A stretch of DNA of 64,000 nucleotides from Sacculina carcini (lineage: Eukaryota > Arthropoda > Thecostraca > Sacculinidae): positions 287,626-351,625 of the forward strand of contig OU696592.1 of NCBI GenBank assembly GCA_916048095.2, written 5' to 3'. Under the pieces are notes generated by a model. That model did not search any database. It had not been told where the DNA came from and saw nothing but the letters and a program-made list of their open reading frames with translations. This document shows positions 22,915-37,085 of this stretch, one piece after another (position 1 is the stretch's first letter; each line of letters begins with the position of its first letter). The position numbers and the translations under genes are program-made.

Positions 22915-25760
22915 AATCAGTTTGTGATCACAAAATGAACCGATTCAATCATAATTTCTAATCAGAAGTTTGAGATTATCTACTCCAGGGGTCTCAAACA
23001 CGCGGCCCACCAATACTTTTCTCGCAGCTCGCCATTATAGTCTATAAACCAAATTGTAAAACTGAGGGTGGGACAGACAGACACACAGCCCAAACAGTTC
23101 ATTTTGTTGTTTAAATACTATATGAGAATGTACATACACAAATGGTTTGCTTTAATGAGTATTATGATTAATTCCAGTATATATGTCTATATTATATTGT
23201 GTCTATATGTGTGTCCGTATGCAGTGCTATGCACACGCAGGATGTCTAGCACCACACACGGACACAATGTTCACACGTCTTCCAGATACAGGCTTATCGA
23301 GTTTATGTTGACAATACATGAACATATGCTGCATTGTACAACTTTACAACTGACAATTATTCTGGATAGTGTGAAATAATTGTTCTAAAAGTTATCTTAT
23401 ATTAAAATTATCTATCATAAAAATGAAAAAGTTGCGCTAAAAACAAAAAGTTGCATTTATAACTTATTTAGTACTTATTTCAGATCAATAAAATATTGAT
23501 TTTTGGGCTCCTTATGACAAACAGATTCTGTGATACAAAAATTGCATTTGCAACAAAAGGTCACCTTAACTTTATATATTAACTGAGCTGTGTGTGTTTA
23601 TGTGTGTGAGTGTGCTTGTTTGAATACGTGTTGGCTTGTATGTGTATGCAAATGTGTTTGTATGTGTCGGTGTGTTTCTACATGACTGGTTTATCAGACG
23701 GTAGGTGTGAGCCACAAAGACCACAAATATTTGGGCAAATGGGTTTTTGTTCTCAGAATCGCAGCGCACCTCAAATGGCCAGTGTGCGCGATATAGCTGA
23801 ATTTATCATGGTCATGTGGGTTTTCCAGTTGAACAACGTATATGCATGCTTTCTACCCGAATATGACCCTGAGTAACAGTCGTAAATCATATTTTACAAC
23901 GTGAAACCAGAATGATGTGTGCTGCTGAATGTAGATATATTGTTTTTTATTTGCATCATTTGCTCAAGTTCTATTCTACTTTTACCGCAACTTTAACCGC
24001 TATCATATATTTCGGTATCATTTAACCCCAATATAACTTTACCCAAACCTACCAAACCAAACCCAACCACCCCATCTTGACCTAACCCAGCCAAATCTGA
24101 GGTGATCCAACTTATTTGTTTGTGATCACAAAATGAACCGATTCAATCATAATTTCTAATCAGAAGTTTGAGATTATCTACGCCAGGGGTCTCAAACACG
24201 CAGTCCACCAATACTTTTCTCGCAGCTCGCCATTATAGTATAGAAACCAAATTGTAAAACTGAGGGTGGGACAAACAGACACACAGCCCAAACAGTTCAT
24301 TCTGTTGTTTAAATACTATATAAGACATTTACATACACAAATGGTATGTTTAAATGAATATAATGGTTAATTCCAGTATTTATGTCTATATTATATTGTC
24401 TATGTCTGTATTGTGTCTATATGTGTGTCCGTATGCGGTGCTATGCACACGCAGGATGTCTAGCACCACACACGAACACAATGTTCACACGTCTTCCAGA
24501 TACAGGCTTATCGAGTTTATGTTGACAATACATGAACATATGCTGCATTGCACAACTTTACAACTGACGATTAATCTGGATAGTGTGAAATAATTGTTCT
24601 AAAATTTCAAAGTTGTCCTAATTCTAAATAGTTGATCTAAAAAATGAAAAAGTTGCGCTAAAAACAAAAAGTTACATTTATTACTTATTCAATACTTATT
24701 TCAGATCAATAAAATATTGATTTTTGGGCTCCTAATGACAAACAGATTCTATGATACAAAAGTTGCATTTGCAACAAAAGGTCACCCTAATTTTTTATAT
24801 TAACTGAGCTGTGTGTGTTTATGTGTGTGAGTGTGTTTGTGTGAATACGTGTTGGTGTGTATGTGTATGCAAATGTGTGTGTATGTGTCGGTGAGTTTCT
24901 ACATGACTGGTTTATCAGACGGTAGGTGTGAGCCACAAAGACCACAAATATTTGGGCAAATGGGTTTTTGTTCTCAGAATCGCAGCACACCTCAAATGGC
25001 CAGTGTGCGCGATATAGCTGAATTTATCATGGTCATGTGGGTTTTCCAGTTGAACAACGTATATGCATGCTTTCTACCCGAATATGACCCTGAGTAACAG
25101 TCGTAAATCATATTTTACAACGTGATACCAGAATGATGTGTGCTGCTGAATGTAGATATATTGTTTTTTATTAGCATCATTTGCTCAAGTACTATTCTAC
25201 TTTTACCGCAACTTTAACCGCTATCATATATTTCGGTATCATTTAAACCCAATATAACTTGACCCAAACCTACCAAACCAAACCCAACCACCCATCTTGA
25301 CCTAACCCAGCCTAATCTGAGGTGATCCAACTTATTAGTTTGTGATCACAAAATGAACCGATTCAATAATAATTTCTAATCAGAAGTTTGAGATTATCTA
25401 CGCCATGGGTCTCAAACACGCAGCCCACCAATACTTTTCTCGCAGCTCGCCATTATAGTCTAGAAACCAAATTGTAAAACTGAGGGTGGGACAGACAGAC
25501 ACACAGCCCAAGCAGTTCATTTTGTTGTTTAAATACTATATAAGACATTTACATACACAAATGGTATGTTTTAATTAATATAATGGTTAATTCCAGTATT
25601 TATGTCTATATTATATTGTCTATGTGTGTCCGTATGCGGTGCTATGCACACGCATGATGTCTAGCACCACACACGAACACAATGTTCACACGTCTTCCAG
25701 ATACAGGCTTATCGAGTTTATGTTGACAATACATGAACATATGCTGCATTGCAAAACTCA
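22915..25760 (+). repeat. 1.2-kb tandem repeat, two full units plus a partial
   Basis: Units start at about 22915, 24116 and 25334 with TTTGTGATCACAAAATGAACC. Each holds CAGGGGTCTCAAACACGCGG (a hAT-type terminus; one copy reads CATGGGTCTC), a GT microsatellite, and an 88-codon frame (23610-23876 and 24831-25097) ending in YDPE. Each unit closes with a CCAAACCTACCAAACC stretch and TCTGAGGTGATCCAACTTAT. The third unit stops at about 25760. A diverged fourth fragment is at 30300-30660. The shared frame reflects recent duplication and has no recognised motif. Confidence 0.9.
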
Positions 25761-28700
25761 TAAGTGTCTTACTCAATAGAAAAGTCCAAGTGTGAATATT
25801 TTTATTTTTATTTTGACATAATATTTTCCCTCAACCCGCCTCATACAACCCGCCTCTGTATATAAACCCACCCATTGTGCGGAATAATTCAGAACACAAA
25901 CACGTAACAAACAATGAAAGTTCTAGCATGTAAACCCGCCCGTCGTGCGAAACAGTTCATACTATTAAATTTGTATTCAATTCATAAGAGAAAAGGAATA
26001 TGAATTAAAAAAGAGTGGAGTAAACCCATAAAAAAGTCTAAATTTCTATATTTTCATATTTATTTTCACAAAATAGTTTGCCTAAGCCGCCTCATATTTA
26101 TACATGCCCGTCGTGCTGAATAATTCAGAACTCAGACAAGAAACAATGAAAAATGACTACACTTTTTCATTATAATGTTTCCAAAATATTTTTATAACTT
26201 AGCATCACCGTCTTGCATTGAAACCCGCTAGTTGTGCGGAGCAATTCATAAAATGAAATTCATATTTAATTCATAAACATATTGCAAATTAAAAAAGAAA
26301 ACATATACTCATCAGAATCTTACTCAATTGAAAAGTCTAAATTTAATTATTTTTATTTTTATTTTGACAACATATTTTCCTTTAACCCGCCACATATTGA
26401 AACCCGCCCGTCGTGCTCAACAATTCATAAAATAAAATGCATATTCAATCCATAGAATAAACCGTATAAAATTATATAGCCAAAAATTTAACCTGTAAAT
26501 ACTTTCACCAATAAAAATTCTAAATGTGAATATTTTAATTATAAATGTGACCAAATATTATCCACCTCATATTTAAACCTACCCGTCGTGCTGAATAACT
26601 CATAACACTAACACGTACAAAACAATGAAAATTCTAGCATGTAAACCCGCCCGTCGTGCGAAACAGTTCATACTATTAAATTTGTATTCAATTCATAAGA
26701 GAAAATAAATATGAATTAATAAAGAAAAGAGTAAACCCAAAAAAAATCCTATTTAAACCTGCCCGTCGTGCTGAATAATTCAGAACTCTGACACAAAACA
26801 ATGAAAAATGACTAATTTTTTATCATAATGTTTTCAAAATATATTTATAACTCAACATCACCATCTAGCATTAAAACCCGCCCTTTGTGCAGAACAATAA
26901 ATAAAGTAAAATGAATATTGAATAAAAAAAAAATGATTAGAAATTATAAATGAAAAAGTAAACCCATAAAAAGTCTTAACCAATAGAAAAGTCTAAATGT
27001 GAATGTTTTTATTTTAGATGTGGCAAAATATTTTCTCTCGAACTGCCTCGTATTTAAACCCGCCCGTCGTGCGGAACTATAAATAGAATATAATGAATCA
27101 AAAAGCAAAAAGCTTATCCCATAGAAAAATATAAATTTGTAAATTCTTGTTTTAATTATTGACGAAGTTATTTTCCTCAACACTGCTCAAGTTCACACCC
27201 ATCCTCCGTGTGTAGTAATTCAGAAGTGTAACACTATCAAAACAATGAAACCTTCTGTCATCTCTATAATTCCAGATTAATGCTTCCGCTAAAACAGCAG
27301 ATGCATATAGTTGGCATTGCATGATATTACAACCGGTATCCTTATGCAGCTTGAAATTGAACCAATTAAATTACACAGTAAAATTCAGTAGTTTACTTTG
27401 TTCCCAGTAGCATTTTACCCGCCCGTCGTGCGGAAAAATTCATGTGTAAATATTGAGGACAATAAAGCCTTTCTATTCAGTATAGTGTAGCATTAATTAA
27501 ACTGTACGCAATATAACCATACCATCCATGCTTGGAGCTAATATGATGCATTCTTTATTGTGATTGGGCTTCAGTGAAATTTAATCGGTGTTCCTGTGTA
27601 ATCTATCCTGTAATCCTCCTGTGTTCCTGTGTAAATATTCCTGTGTAATCGCAAGTGCGCATAATAGCTGTCAAATTGGCAATATGTCCTTTTGACTTTA
27701 CACCGCCGTAACTTCCTTCAGATACCCTTTGGAAAATAAAAAATTATACCGTATTGTAGAAGACAAGATTTCTAGCACGATGGTATAATTTATTTTCTTG
27801 TATAACAAATAGTTACTGAGAAATAGTAGAAAAATTAATTAATTTTAGTCGCCCGGTGTTCAAGTGTAATTTTGGATGTATTTGAGAATTTTGCCAATTT
27901 TACACGTTTTTTGTATCATTTGTGGGTATAAATTATAGCTTATCTTGTAGAACACAAAATTCTCTACACAGTAGTATATTCCTGTGTAATCGCAAGTGCG
28001 TAAATTGTGATTGGATTTCAGTGAAATTAAATCAGTGTATATTCATGTGTAATCGCAAGTACGCATAATAGCTGTCAAATTGGCAACATGACATTTTGAC
28101 TTTACACCGGCGTAACTTCCTTCAGATACACTTTGGAAAATTAATAATTATACCGTACTGTAGGAAACAAAATTTCTAGCACGATGGTATAATTAATTTT
28201 AATGTATGACAAACAGTTCCTGAGAAATGGGTATAAAAATGAATAAATTTTAGTCACCCGGTGTTCAAGTGTAATTTTGGATGCATTTGAGAATTTTGCC
28301 AAATTTACACGTTTTTTGTATCATTTGTGGGTATAAATTATACCTTTTCTTGTAGAACACAACATTCTCTACACAGTAGTATATTCCTGTGTAATCGCAA
28401 GTGCGCATAATAGCTGTCAAATTGGCAATATGTCCTTTTGACTTTACACCGCCGTCACTTCCTTCAGATACACTTTGGAAAATTAAGAATTATACCGCAT
28501 TTTAAAAAATACAATTTCCAGCACGATGATATAATTTATTTTAATGTGTGACAAATAGTTCCTGAGAAATAGGTAGAAAAATGAATTAATTTAGGCGCCC
28601 GGTGATCAAGTGTAATTTTGGATGTATTTGACAATTTTGCCAATTTTACACATTTTTTGTATCATTTGTGGGTATAAATTATAACTTTTCTTGTAGAACA

Positions 28701-29365
28701 CAAAAATATCTACACAATAGTATAATTTTTATAGCTGTACCATTGCTGGTTTATGAGGAATAGATAGGGGAATATTTACCAAAACATTCACGGTTTCCAG
28801 TGCTAATTTTGCATTTTTGACTTTGTCATTTTGACTTCACACCGCCGTAACTTTTTTTCAATACACTTTGGAAAATTAAAAATTATACCGTGTTGTAGCA
28901 AACAAAATTCCCAGCATGATGGTATTATTTATTTAGTTGTGTGATAATTAGTTTTTGATACATAGAGAAAAAAGTATAGAAAATCGGACGCGTGGAGTAT
29001 AAATATAATTTTGAATATAGATTGAAATTTTGTCATGTTTACATCTTTTATGTTCTATTTTTGGATATGAATTATAACCTATCTTGTAGAACAGAAAATT
29101 TTCTACACAGTGGTATAATCTGTTTGGCTGTACCATTTCTGGTTTATGAGGAGTAGATGGCAGAGCATTGACCACAATTTTCGCATTTTTCAGGGTTCAT
29201 TTTGTCTTTTCACCGATATAACTTTTTTTTATTTCATTTTTTGAAATTTAAAATTTAATCTAAAGTGTAGACAAGAAAATTTCCAACGTGATGGTATAAA
29301 TTGTTAGCGGGTAGGCTGAGTGGTGGCCGAATAATAGCTGATAGAAAATGGACCAAGGAGGGTCG

Positions 29366-29404
<39 letters not shown>

Positions 29405-29435
29405 ACACACAGAGGATCTCTTTTATATATATAGA
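25761..29435 (-). mobile_element. Helitron-like composite H3
   Basis: About a dozen CCCGCCCGTCGTGCGG motifs (25865 to 27417) alternate between ...ATTCATAAA and ...ATTCAGAAC contexts. Internal modules follow (27640-28735), then a GGACCAAGGAGGG-CA-repeat end and TTTTATATATATAGA at 29421-29435. 26840-28000 is closely related to 38190-39350, so blocks were duplicated within the field. Confidence 0.55.
27640..28735 (-). repeat. About 345-bp tandem modules, block 1
   Basis: Each module has the phrases TGTAATCGCAAGTGCGCATA, TTTGACTTTACACCGCCGTA, CTAGCACGATGGTATAATTT and TGTAATTTTGGATGTATTTG in the same order. Three modules occur here and diverged ones continue to about 29340. Confidence 0.8.
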
Positions 29436-32400
29436 TATATAGCATTAAAACCCGCCCGTCGTGCGGAGCAATTCATAACATGAAATTCATATTCAATTCA
29501 TAAAAATTATGGAAAAATAAAAATGAAATAGGGTACACTCATAAAAATATTAATCAATTGAAAATTATAAGTTTAATTATTTTTATTTCGACAAAATATT
29601 CCCCCTCAGTCCGCCTGAGTCATTTTTAAACCCGCCCGTCGTGCTGAATAATTCAGAACTCGAACACGATCCGTTCTGGATCTTGAAGTCAAATCCATTG
29701 GTTTTGTGCATGGATTAATTCTACAGGGTAAATTGAACGTTCTATTGTCTATAGTTGCTGACCGCAGAACATTTTTATTTTTTAAAAAATACTTTTTTTT
29801 AAATGAACCACTTGAAAAAATGAACTAAAAAATGGAAACACTTTTTTTAAACCCGCCCGTCGTGCGGAACAATTCATACAATACAATTCATATTTGAAGT
29901 CAAATCCATTGGTTTTGTGTATGGATTAATTCTACAGGGGAAATTGAACGTTCTATTGTCTATAGTTGCTGCCCGCGGAACATTTTTATTTATAAAAAAA
30001 AATTACCTTTTTTAAATGAACCATTTGAAAAAATGATCTAAAAACATTTTTTAAACCCATCCGTCGTGCGGAACAATTCATACAATAAAATTCATATCAA
30101 ATCCAGAAAATATAATGAATACAAATTGAAAACCAAAAAATGTAACCTATAAATATCTTAACCAATAGAAAAGTCTAAATGTGAATATTTTTGTTCTTAT
30201 TTTGACAAATATTATCCCTCAACCCGCCTGATATATAAATCTTCCCGTCGTGTGGTATAATTCAGAACACAAACACGAAACAAACAATGAGAGATGATGA
30301 AATCTTTTCATCAGTATGTTTCCAAACTATATTTATTACTTAACATCATTCCCCAATATCATTTGCTCAAGTACTATTTCACTTTTACCGCTATAATATT
30401 TATTGTTAAAATTTATATATTTTCCGCTATCATTAAAACCCAATATAACCTGAGTCAAACCTACCCAACCCAGCCCAACCATTCAATATTGAGCGCTCTC
30501 AGCCTAGTCTGAGGTGATTTAACTTATTAGTTTGTGATCACAAAATATACTGATGCGATCATAATTTGTAATCAGAAGACTGAGATTATCTACCCCAGGG
30601 GTCCCAAACACGCGGCCCACCAATACTTTTCTCTCAACCCGCCAATATAGTATCGGGACCAAACTGTAAGGCAGCTAAATTCACATTTGTTGCATAATGC
30701 GATATAATTATACACCATTATCATATTTTCTCATAATTCCCGGTTAATGCTTCCACTAATGCATCATATTCATACAGTTGTTATTTTTTGGATTACACCG
30801 ATATTACAGCCCTTGATATTACAGCCGATATTATATTATGCAATCTATATTCTGCTACGTATTATTCCTAATACATATATCATCAGATCGCAAAATATAT
30901 TTAAAGGTTCACATCATTCTCCAAAATCATTTGCTTAAGAGCTATTCTACTTTTATCGCTAGAATATTTACTGCTAGCAAAATATCATATACCTCGCTAT
31001 CATTTAAACCCACTCTTTATAGATACATTTAATTCGCCCGTCGTGGTGAACAGTTCATAAAATATAATTAATATTCAATTCATAAAAAAATTAGTGCAAA
31101 TTGAAAAAGAAAAACAAACCCATAGGAAAGTTTTAGCTAATATAAAAGTCTAAATGTGAAATTTATGTTTCAATTTAGAAAACATGTTTTTCCACAACCC
31201 GCCTCATATTTAAAGCTGCCCGTCGTGCGGAATAATTCAGAACTCAAACACGAAACAAACACAAAGAAAATTGATGAAAAACGACCAATAGAAAAGTCAA
31301 ATTTGTAAATTCTTGTTTTAATTATTGACGATGATTTTCCCTCAACACTGCTCAAATTCACACCCGTCCTTCGTGTGTAGTAATTCAGAAGTGTAACACT
31401 ATCAAAACAATGAAACATCTCTATAATTCAAGATTAATGCTTCCTCTAAAACAGCATATGCATATACTTGGCATTGCATGATATTACAACCCGTATCCTT
31501 ATGCAACTTAAGCGTATGCAACTTGAAATTAAACCAATTAAATTACACAGTAAAATTCAGTAGCTTACTTTGTTCCAAGTAGCATTTTACCCGCCCGTCG
31601 TGCGGAACATTTGATGTGTAAATATTGAGGACAATAAAGACTTTCTATTCAGTATAGTTTAGCATTAATTAAACTGTACGCAATAAAACCACACCATCCA
31701 TGCTTGGAGATAATATGATGCATTCTTAATTGTGATTGGGCTTCAGTGAAATTTAATCGGTGTATATTCCTGTGTAATCGCAAGTGCGCATAATAGCTGT
31801 CAAATTGGCAATATGTCCTTTTGACTTTACACTGCCGTAACTTCCTTCAGATACCCTTTGGAAAATTACAAATTATACCGTATTGTAGAAAACAAGATTT
31901 CTAGCACGATGGTATAATACACGGTGTATATTGTTATGTATAACAAATAGTTACTGAGAAATAGTAGAAAAATGAATTAATTTTAGTCGCCCGGTGTTCT
32001 AGTGTAATTTTGGATGTATTTGAGAATTTTGCCAATTTTACACGTTTTTTGTATCATTTGTGGGTATGAATTATAGCTTATATTGTAGAACACAAAATTC
32101 TCTACACAGTAGTATATTCCTGTGTAATCGCAAGTGCGCATGATAGCTGTCAAATTGGCAATATGTCCGTTTGACTTTACACCCCCGGAACTTCCTTCAG
32201 ATACACTTTGGAAAATTACTAATTATACCGTATTGTAGAAAACAAAATTTCTAGCACGATGGTATAATTTATTGTAATGTGTGACAAATAGTTCCTGAGA
32301 AATGGGTAGAAAAATGAATTAATTTTAATCACCCGGTGTTCAAGTGTAATTTTGGATGTATTTGAGAATTTTGCCAATTGTACACGTTTTTGTATCATTT

Positions 32401-33144
32401 GTGGGTATAAATTATAACTTTTCTTGTAGGACACAAAATTATCTACACAATAGTATAATTTTTATAGCTGTACCATTGCTGGTTTATGAGGAATAGATAG
32501 CGGAATATTGACCAAAATATTCACGTTTTTTGTGCTAATTTTGCCTTTTTGCTTTTTTGTCATTTACACTTCACACCGCCGTAACTTTTTTTCAATACAC
32601 TTTGGAAAATTAAAAATTATACCGTGTTGTAGCAAACAAAATTCCCAGCATGATGGTATTATTTATTTAGATGTGTGATTATTAGTTTTTGAGAAATAGA
32701 GAAAAAATTATAGAAAATCGGACGCGTAGAGTTTAAATAAAATTTTGAATGTAGATTGATTTTTCTTCCATTTTACATGTTTTATATTTAATTTTTAGGT
32801 AAAAATTATAATTCGTTGAGTAGAACAGAAAATGTTCTACACAGTGGTATAATTTGTATAGTTGTACCATTGCTGGTTTAGTAGGAGTAGTCTTCAGAAA
32901 ATTACCAAAATTTTCGCATTTTTCAGGGTTCATTTTGTCTTTTCACCGCTATAACTTTTTTGGATTTCATTTTGAAATTTAAAATTTAATATAAAGTGTA
33001 GACAAGAAAATTTCCAACGTGATGGTATAAATTGTTAGCGGGTAGGCTAAGTGGTGGCCAAATTATAGCTGATAGAAAATGGACCAAGGAGGGTTGGACA
33101 GACACACAGACACACACACAGAGGATCTCTTTTATATATATAGA
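29436..33144 (-). mobile_element. Helitron-like composite H4
   Basis: It runs from an eroded terminus (ATAGCATTAAAACCCGCCC at 29439) to TATATATAGA at 33144. The latter abuts CTAG at 33145 with no base between, which on minus is CTAG|TC, a head-to-tail junction. It includes a fragment of the 1.2-kb repeat (30300-30660) and two or more 345-bp modules (31765-32560). Confidence 0.55.
31765..32560 (-). repeat. About 345-bp tandem modules, block 2
   Basis: Same ordered phrases as block 1; TGTAATCGCAAGTGCGCAT recurs 347 bp apart (31768 and 32115). Confidence 0.8.
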
Positions 33145-33589
33145 CTAGCATTAAAACCCGCCCGTTGTGCGGAGCAATTCATAAAAATATTGCAAATTAA
33201 AAAATAAATAAGGCAAACTCATAAAACCTCAATAAATTGAAAAGTCTAAATCTAATTATTTTATATTTTATTTTGACAAAATATTTTCACTCAGCCCGCC
33301 TCATATTTAAACCCGCCCGACGTGAGGAATAATTCAGAACTCGAACACAATCCGTTCTGGATCTTGAAGTCAATTTCATTAGTTTTGTATATGAATTCAT
33401 TCTACACGGTGAAATTGAACCTTTTATTGCTGCCCGCGGACATTTTTATTTCATAAAAATGAGCCAGCGCTTCGTTTGCGTTTGAAGCCCCTGATCTCTA
33501 CTATTGAACCCGCGCAATTATGTCACCTCACGTTAACTCATATGATGTTAACTCACGCACTCGGTATAATTATAGATATTATGTAAATG

Positions 33590-35055
33590 AATCACTTCAT
33601 CGGGTACAATCAATATATTTTAGTACGAACGTTTTCGCCTAACGGCTTCTTCAGATACTGAAATTCATTCAAATTAACGGCCAAATTGCACAATTGTATA
33701 GCAGACAATATAAAAAACACATGCATCATAACAAGTGAGTAACTCTCGTAATTAAGCGCTGTAAAAAGGAGAATTAATTGCCAATTGCGTTATCTTTAGA
33801 ATTGACATTTTAAATATATTCCCTTGCAGCCGTTGATGAGCGATCCATCATCATGCTGTCGTATGTAGGCTGCTTCAGCGTACTTTCTTGTCGACTCATC
33901 TCTGATGCCACTGTGGATGATACACCAGCTGATGGATAATGGAGAGTTGGTGTGATGCTCATTGTTGTGTTCGAACACCACACCGTTCAGTTTTGGGCTA
34001 ATATGCTCCTGCACTCGTATTTTCACAGGTCGACAGATTTCACCTATGTAGAATCTTCCACATATCGTACAAGTTATCTTATAAATCACATTCTTCTGCC
34101 AACATTGTGACCTTTTCGTCGCACAGGAGCATGTAAAGCAACCGGACTCGCATGTCAGTCGCTCTTTGGGAAGTGCAAATATTCTTTTTAGTGGGCGACC
34201 CGGGTCAAAGAAAATCCGCACTTTGTCTGCGAGACCCGTTCTTCTGAGCAGTGATTGACACTGTCGCTTGTTTGCCTCTCCCAAGTATGACAACTTTACA
34301 TAATATTTGCGTTCGTCTTCTTTTTTTTCCATGTCCAGTATTGCCCGCATTCCTTAGTGCCCTATATCTTGTTTTTCCGATCACATTCATGGGATAGCCA
34401 TTCACTTTCAGGCGATTTTCAACGGTTCTCAGCGATTTTCATAGGTTCAGCTCATTGTTGGCTCTTCTTGACGCCCTCACAAACTTGACGTATGCAATGG
34501 AACATTTTGCTGATATTGAGCCGTAGGATTGCCATGGCGTTAACGATCCACTGTGTACAGTTTTCACATGTAATGTGGTAAAGAATTTGCGACCATCATG
34601 ACTGATGAGGCAGTCGAGATATGGCAAGCTGCCGTCCTTTGGCGTTTCGATGGTAAATTGGATGTACGAGTTGATTGAGTTAACAATCCGCATCATATCA
34701 TCAATGTTTACGTCATCTTACCACGCAATGAATATATCGTCAATGTACCGCTTATACTCCAGTGGCCATGGTAATTTTTCAATTATTTGGCGGTCCATGT
34801 AGTCGGCATAAATAATGTCCAGCTGCGGTGCCATAGAATCGCCCATTGCCTGTACTTGTGCATAGTGCATCTCACCTTGGACAATCACATCATTTGAAAT
34901 GACCAAATCAATGAGCACTACAACATCGTCCACATCCATCAAGGTGAATAATTATTCTCCATCCTTGTGCTGATGTAAAAAGTTTGTTACGACCTCCATC
35001 AAGCCCACATCGTTGTTGCTGGAGCTCCAAGGTATTGTGCCGTACAGGTTAACTA
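33590..35055 (-). mobile_element. Penelope-like element, 5'-truncated and broken
   Basis: Part of the RT and the full GIY-YIG region read on minus. The 3' tail (33600-33690) contains CTGAAGAAGCCGTTAGGCGA and AAACGTTCG, the classic Penelope-like tail. It is a different lineage from the copy at 9762-10900. The reading frame is interrupted several times. Confidence 0.85.
33796..35050 (-). pseudogene. Penelope-like RT and GIY-YIG remnants
   Basis: RT motifs AMGDSMAPQLDIIYADYMD and YKRYIDDIFIAW are followed by YIQFTIETPKDGSLPYLDCL. Further on, CESGCFTCSCATKRSQCW and NVIYKITCTICGRFYIGEIC, ending VKIRVQEHI, are the linker cysteines and GIY-YIG domain typical of the family. The frame is broken and the N-terminal RT is missing. 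Confidence 0.85.
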
Positions 35056-35590
35056 TATCCAATAACCCGCCCGTCGTGCTGGGCAATTCATAAAGTCAAA
35101 TTCATATTCAATCCATAAAATAACCTGAATACAAATTAAAAAGCAAAAAATTTAACCTGTATATACGTTCACCAATAAAAAACTAAATCTGAATATTTTG
35201 TTTTAAATTTGACAAAATATTATCCCTCAATCCGGCTGATATTTGAACCTGCCCGTCGTGCGGAATAATTCAGAACACAAACATAGGGGAATATCACAGG
35301 GTTATAAACTATATAATATTTAAAATAGCGTATAGATCGTTCGCTACAAAATCGCAAATTTGAACACATTTCGTCCATAAACTTCGCATATTTCTGATTG
35401 AATTTTAAAGCTTAATATATTGAAACAATTGAGCTCGACATATACAAGAGATATACGCCTCATTTAAACCCACCCGACTTGCGGAATAATTCAGAACTCT
35501 AGCACGATCCGTTCTGGATCTTAGAGTCAAATACATTAGTTTTGTATAAGAATTCATTGTATACGGTAAAATTGAACGTTTTATTGTCTA

Positions 35591-36589
35591 TAGTGTTGGG
35601 AATATATCTTACGCGTTTGTAAATATATTTGTTAGTGTGTCAAAAAAACTTGCACACACACAGGTACATTTAGTGAACTATATGAAGCGAGTGTGAATAA
35701 CACATATATGAGCACATACAATACACACTGCTAGTCATACTAAATGCGACACTCACACACTAATACACGCTCTCTCGCTCACAATACACACTAACATATC
35801 AGTTACTCGTTCATCGAAAACATTTTCCGTGTTGAGTCCAGTATGTACATGATTGAAAAATATATTTTAGCCATTTATATTTGCTGAATTGTTTTTTATG
35901 CTTTTCAAAGTGTAAGTGAATAATTTAACAAATATCTGTCGTTTTGGCGTTCGTTGCAAGTGCGTTTTGGTCCAGTGCTCAACGGTCCCTTGAAACGAAA
36001 ATGGTTGAAAACCACTGATATAGTCGATTCCTTTGGATGTCTGACACAAGTTGATATAACGGGGGTTTGGTAAATAGTTGGCATGCTTGATGGTCGGCAT
36101 ATACTGGATGAGGCGGATGTTGCACAACAATTTCCCGGATATAACCAAATGAGCTTCGTTAAACTGGATTCCTAGGTAAAAATGGACTCGGCACCAACTG
36201 GTAGTATCCTGCAATTGTAAGTGTGTGCATGCGTGTCGAATTTTGACGATGAGGAAAAACTGGAAATCAGCACAGGATGTGATATTTGTCGTTTTCATGT
36301 TAAAATCATGGGAAATACAAATACCATGGAAAATTTGAACCGATAAACCAAGGTGGACATCGTCTATATTCCAGTACATGCTAATTTGTAAAATAAAAAC
36401 TAATTATCCTCCAAATCAGATCAGAAACCTTTATGCGGTGCAGCTCAATTTCGTGTTGTGCATGTTGTATATCCAGTTTTGTGCTTATGAGCTGAATGTA
36501 TGGTCACCTCAGGTCATCACAGGCGACTGTTGACATTGGCTATGAGCGCTACCACTCCTACACTGATGTCTGACTCCTACACAGATACG
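35591..36589. other. Non-Helitron DNA inside the array
   Basis: It includes a 45-bp miniature inverted-end sequence at 35973-36017 (CAGTGCTCAACGG ... GGTTGAAAACCACTG), like fused hAT termini. A 170-codon minus-strand frame (36379-35867) overlaps this sequence, matches no family I know, and is not called a gene. Confidence 0.4.
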
Positions 36590-37085
36590 AAACAATGAAA
36601 ACTACACTAACTACAATGGCAAACTATTTTGTAAAAATAATATAAAAATATATTTTTTATATTTTTCATGGGTTTACTCTTTTATTTTTTAATTCATATT
36701 CCATTTATGTTATGAATTGAATACAAATTTAATAGTATGAATTGTTCCGCACGACGGGCGGGTTTACATGCTAGAACTTTCATTGTTTGTTACGTGTTTG
36801 TGTTCTGAATTATTCCGCACGACGGGCAGGTTCAAATATGAGGCGGATTGAGGGATCATATTTTGTCAAAATAAAAATAAAAATATCCACATCTTTTAGT
36901 TATCTTACATCTTATGAGTTTTTTATTGGTGAACGTATATACAGGTTAAAATTTTTGCTTATTAACTTGCACTCAATTTATTTAGCTGATTTTGCATATT
37001 TTGCTTGTTTTGCTTATTTTGCTTATTTTGCTTTATATTGCTTTATTTTGCTTATTAATTTGCTCTTCTTCTCCGTCGGATGAGG
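36590..37085 (+). mobile_element. Helitron-like segment in opposite orientation
   Basis: Two reverse-oriented hairpin motifs, TTCCGCACGACGGGCGGG (about 36748) and TTCCGCACGACGGGCAGG (about 36816), surround a CTAG at 36772. The rest of the field is oriented the other way. Confidence 0.5.

Larger units (their letters stand above)
33145..35590 (-). mobile_element. Helitron-like element H5, interrupted by a Penelope-like element
   Basis: It starts CTAGCATTAAAACCCGCCCG at 33145. Sequence very similar to H1 follows to about 33580, then a Penelope-like insertion (33590-35055), then hairpin motifs at 35067, 35249 and 35467 of the same family. The Penelope-like element therefore landed in an existing array. 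Confidence 0.5.

Noticed and set aside
35867-36379. 170-codon minus-strand frame
   Set aside because: Overlaps a 45-bp hAT-like end sequence, lies within a transposon field and matches no family. Kept only as a note.
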